Positions 63,843 to 64,000 of a stretch of DNA of 64,000 bases are shown piece after piece (position 1 is the first letter of the stretch; each line of letters starts with the position of its first letter). The DNA is taken from positions 62,001 through 126,000 of the forward strand of contig CAJMPQ010000001.1 in assembly GCA_905215335.1 (NCBI GenBank), written 5' to 3'. The notes below the pieces were generated by a model. That model was not told where the DNA came from. It was given only the letters and a program-made list of their open reading frames with translations, and did no database searches. The DNA is from an uncultured bacterium (GTDB lineage: Bacteria > Cyanobacteriota > Vampirovibrionia > Gastranaerophilales > Gastranaerophilaceae). Position numbers and translations under genes: made by a program.

Positions 63843-64000
63843 TGGGACTATTAACTGTAAACATTAGAGAAAAAAATAAAAGTTATCCAATATTTATCAA
63901 TAATTCTGACATTGAAAAGCTAAAACAATCCATACTTGAAGTTATTGAAAATAAAAATTATATAGTCGTTATAAGTCAAAAAGTCCATAAGCTTTATTCT
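63842..64000 (+). CDS. aroB: 3-dehydroquinate synthase, N-terminal part (cut by the window)
   Basis: The first 53 codons of a gene that continues past the window. SYPIFINNSDIEKL and NYIVVISQKVHKLYS fit the start of DHQ synthase (Y-P-I-x-I ... V-V-I-S/T-x-x-x-V). The one-base overlap with aroK is the common aroKB arrangement. Assignment rests on a short N terminus and context. Confidence 0.8.
   Translation, partial: MGLLTVNIREKNKSYPIFINNSDIEKLKQSILEVIENKNYIVVISQKVHKLYS

Overview
The window is about 64 kb of AT-rich bacterial DNA. It most resembles gut Melainabacteria/Vampirovibrionia (Gastranaerophilales-like). This is an inference from gene style: a cyanobacteria-like BFN nuclease and TrmFO, zinc-type S14, very low GC, and many small lineage proteins that begin with a short leader followed by an F-x-G-like motif. 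No 16S gene is present to confirm it.

Layout. 1-2117: a SulP transporter (cut by the window edge) and a YczE-like membrane protein. 2466-12186: a complete type I secretion locus in one orientation, comprising a TolC-type outer-membrane protein, a membrane-anchored propeller protein, a 1064-aa RTX cargo with a perfect 305-bp internal duplication, an HlyB-type ABC exporter and an HlyD-type adaptor. 12196-16760: an accessory island with a TIR-like/membrane protein pair (candidate nucleotide-signalling immunity), an OLD-like ATPase, a 95-bp direct repeat present twice, and a tRNA-fMet remnant that may mark an integration scar. 16760-27065: mostly lineage-specific small proteins sharing the N-terminal motif, plus a calpain-like and a secreted C39-like cysteine protease, a GNAT-like protein, an SDR enzyme and a three-gene DUF1266 operon. 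27181-30437: a decayed methyltransferase-AIPR-helicase operon in which only the AIPR gene looks intact. 31136-32115: the relic of a phage MuF-type head/toxin gene with a one-base frameshift.

From 32630 the window is mainly core genome: tRNA-Ser(GCT), a BFN nuclease and MmcQ-like pair, a DUF1858 protein, trmFO, and the ribosomal protein cluster (rpsJ to rpsN, then rpsH-rplF-rplR, minus strand, 39262-49213). This cluster is split. A terminator and a membrane/thioredoxin-like gene lie between rpsN and rpsH, and the spc block ends at rplR. Next come three tandem paralogues of the F-G family, a phosphohexomutase, pheA, miaB, three tandem membrane-anchored UPF0489/ureohydrolase-like genes, a large SF1 helicase fused to a PD-(D/E)XK-like nuclease, a CCA-adding-type nucleotidyltransferase, a solute-binding lipoprotein, aroK and the start of aroB.

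The strongest candidates for undescribed biology are the shared N-terminal F-x-G leader on at least a dozen otherwise unrelated proteins (including proteases), the TIR plus two-TM pair beside the repeat-bounded OLD ATPase block, and the triplicated UPF0489 array. All functions are read from sequence motifs by eye; no searches were run.
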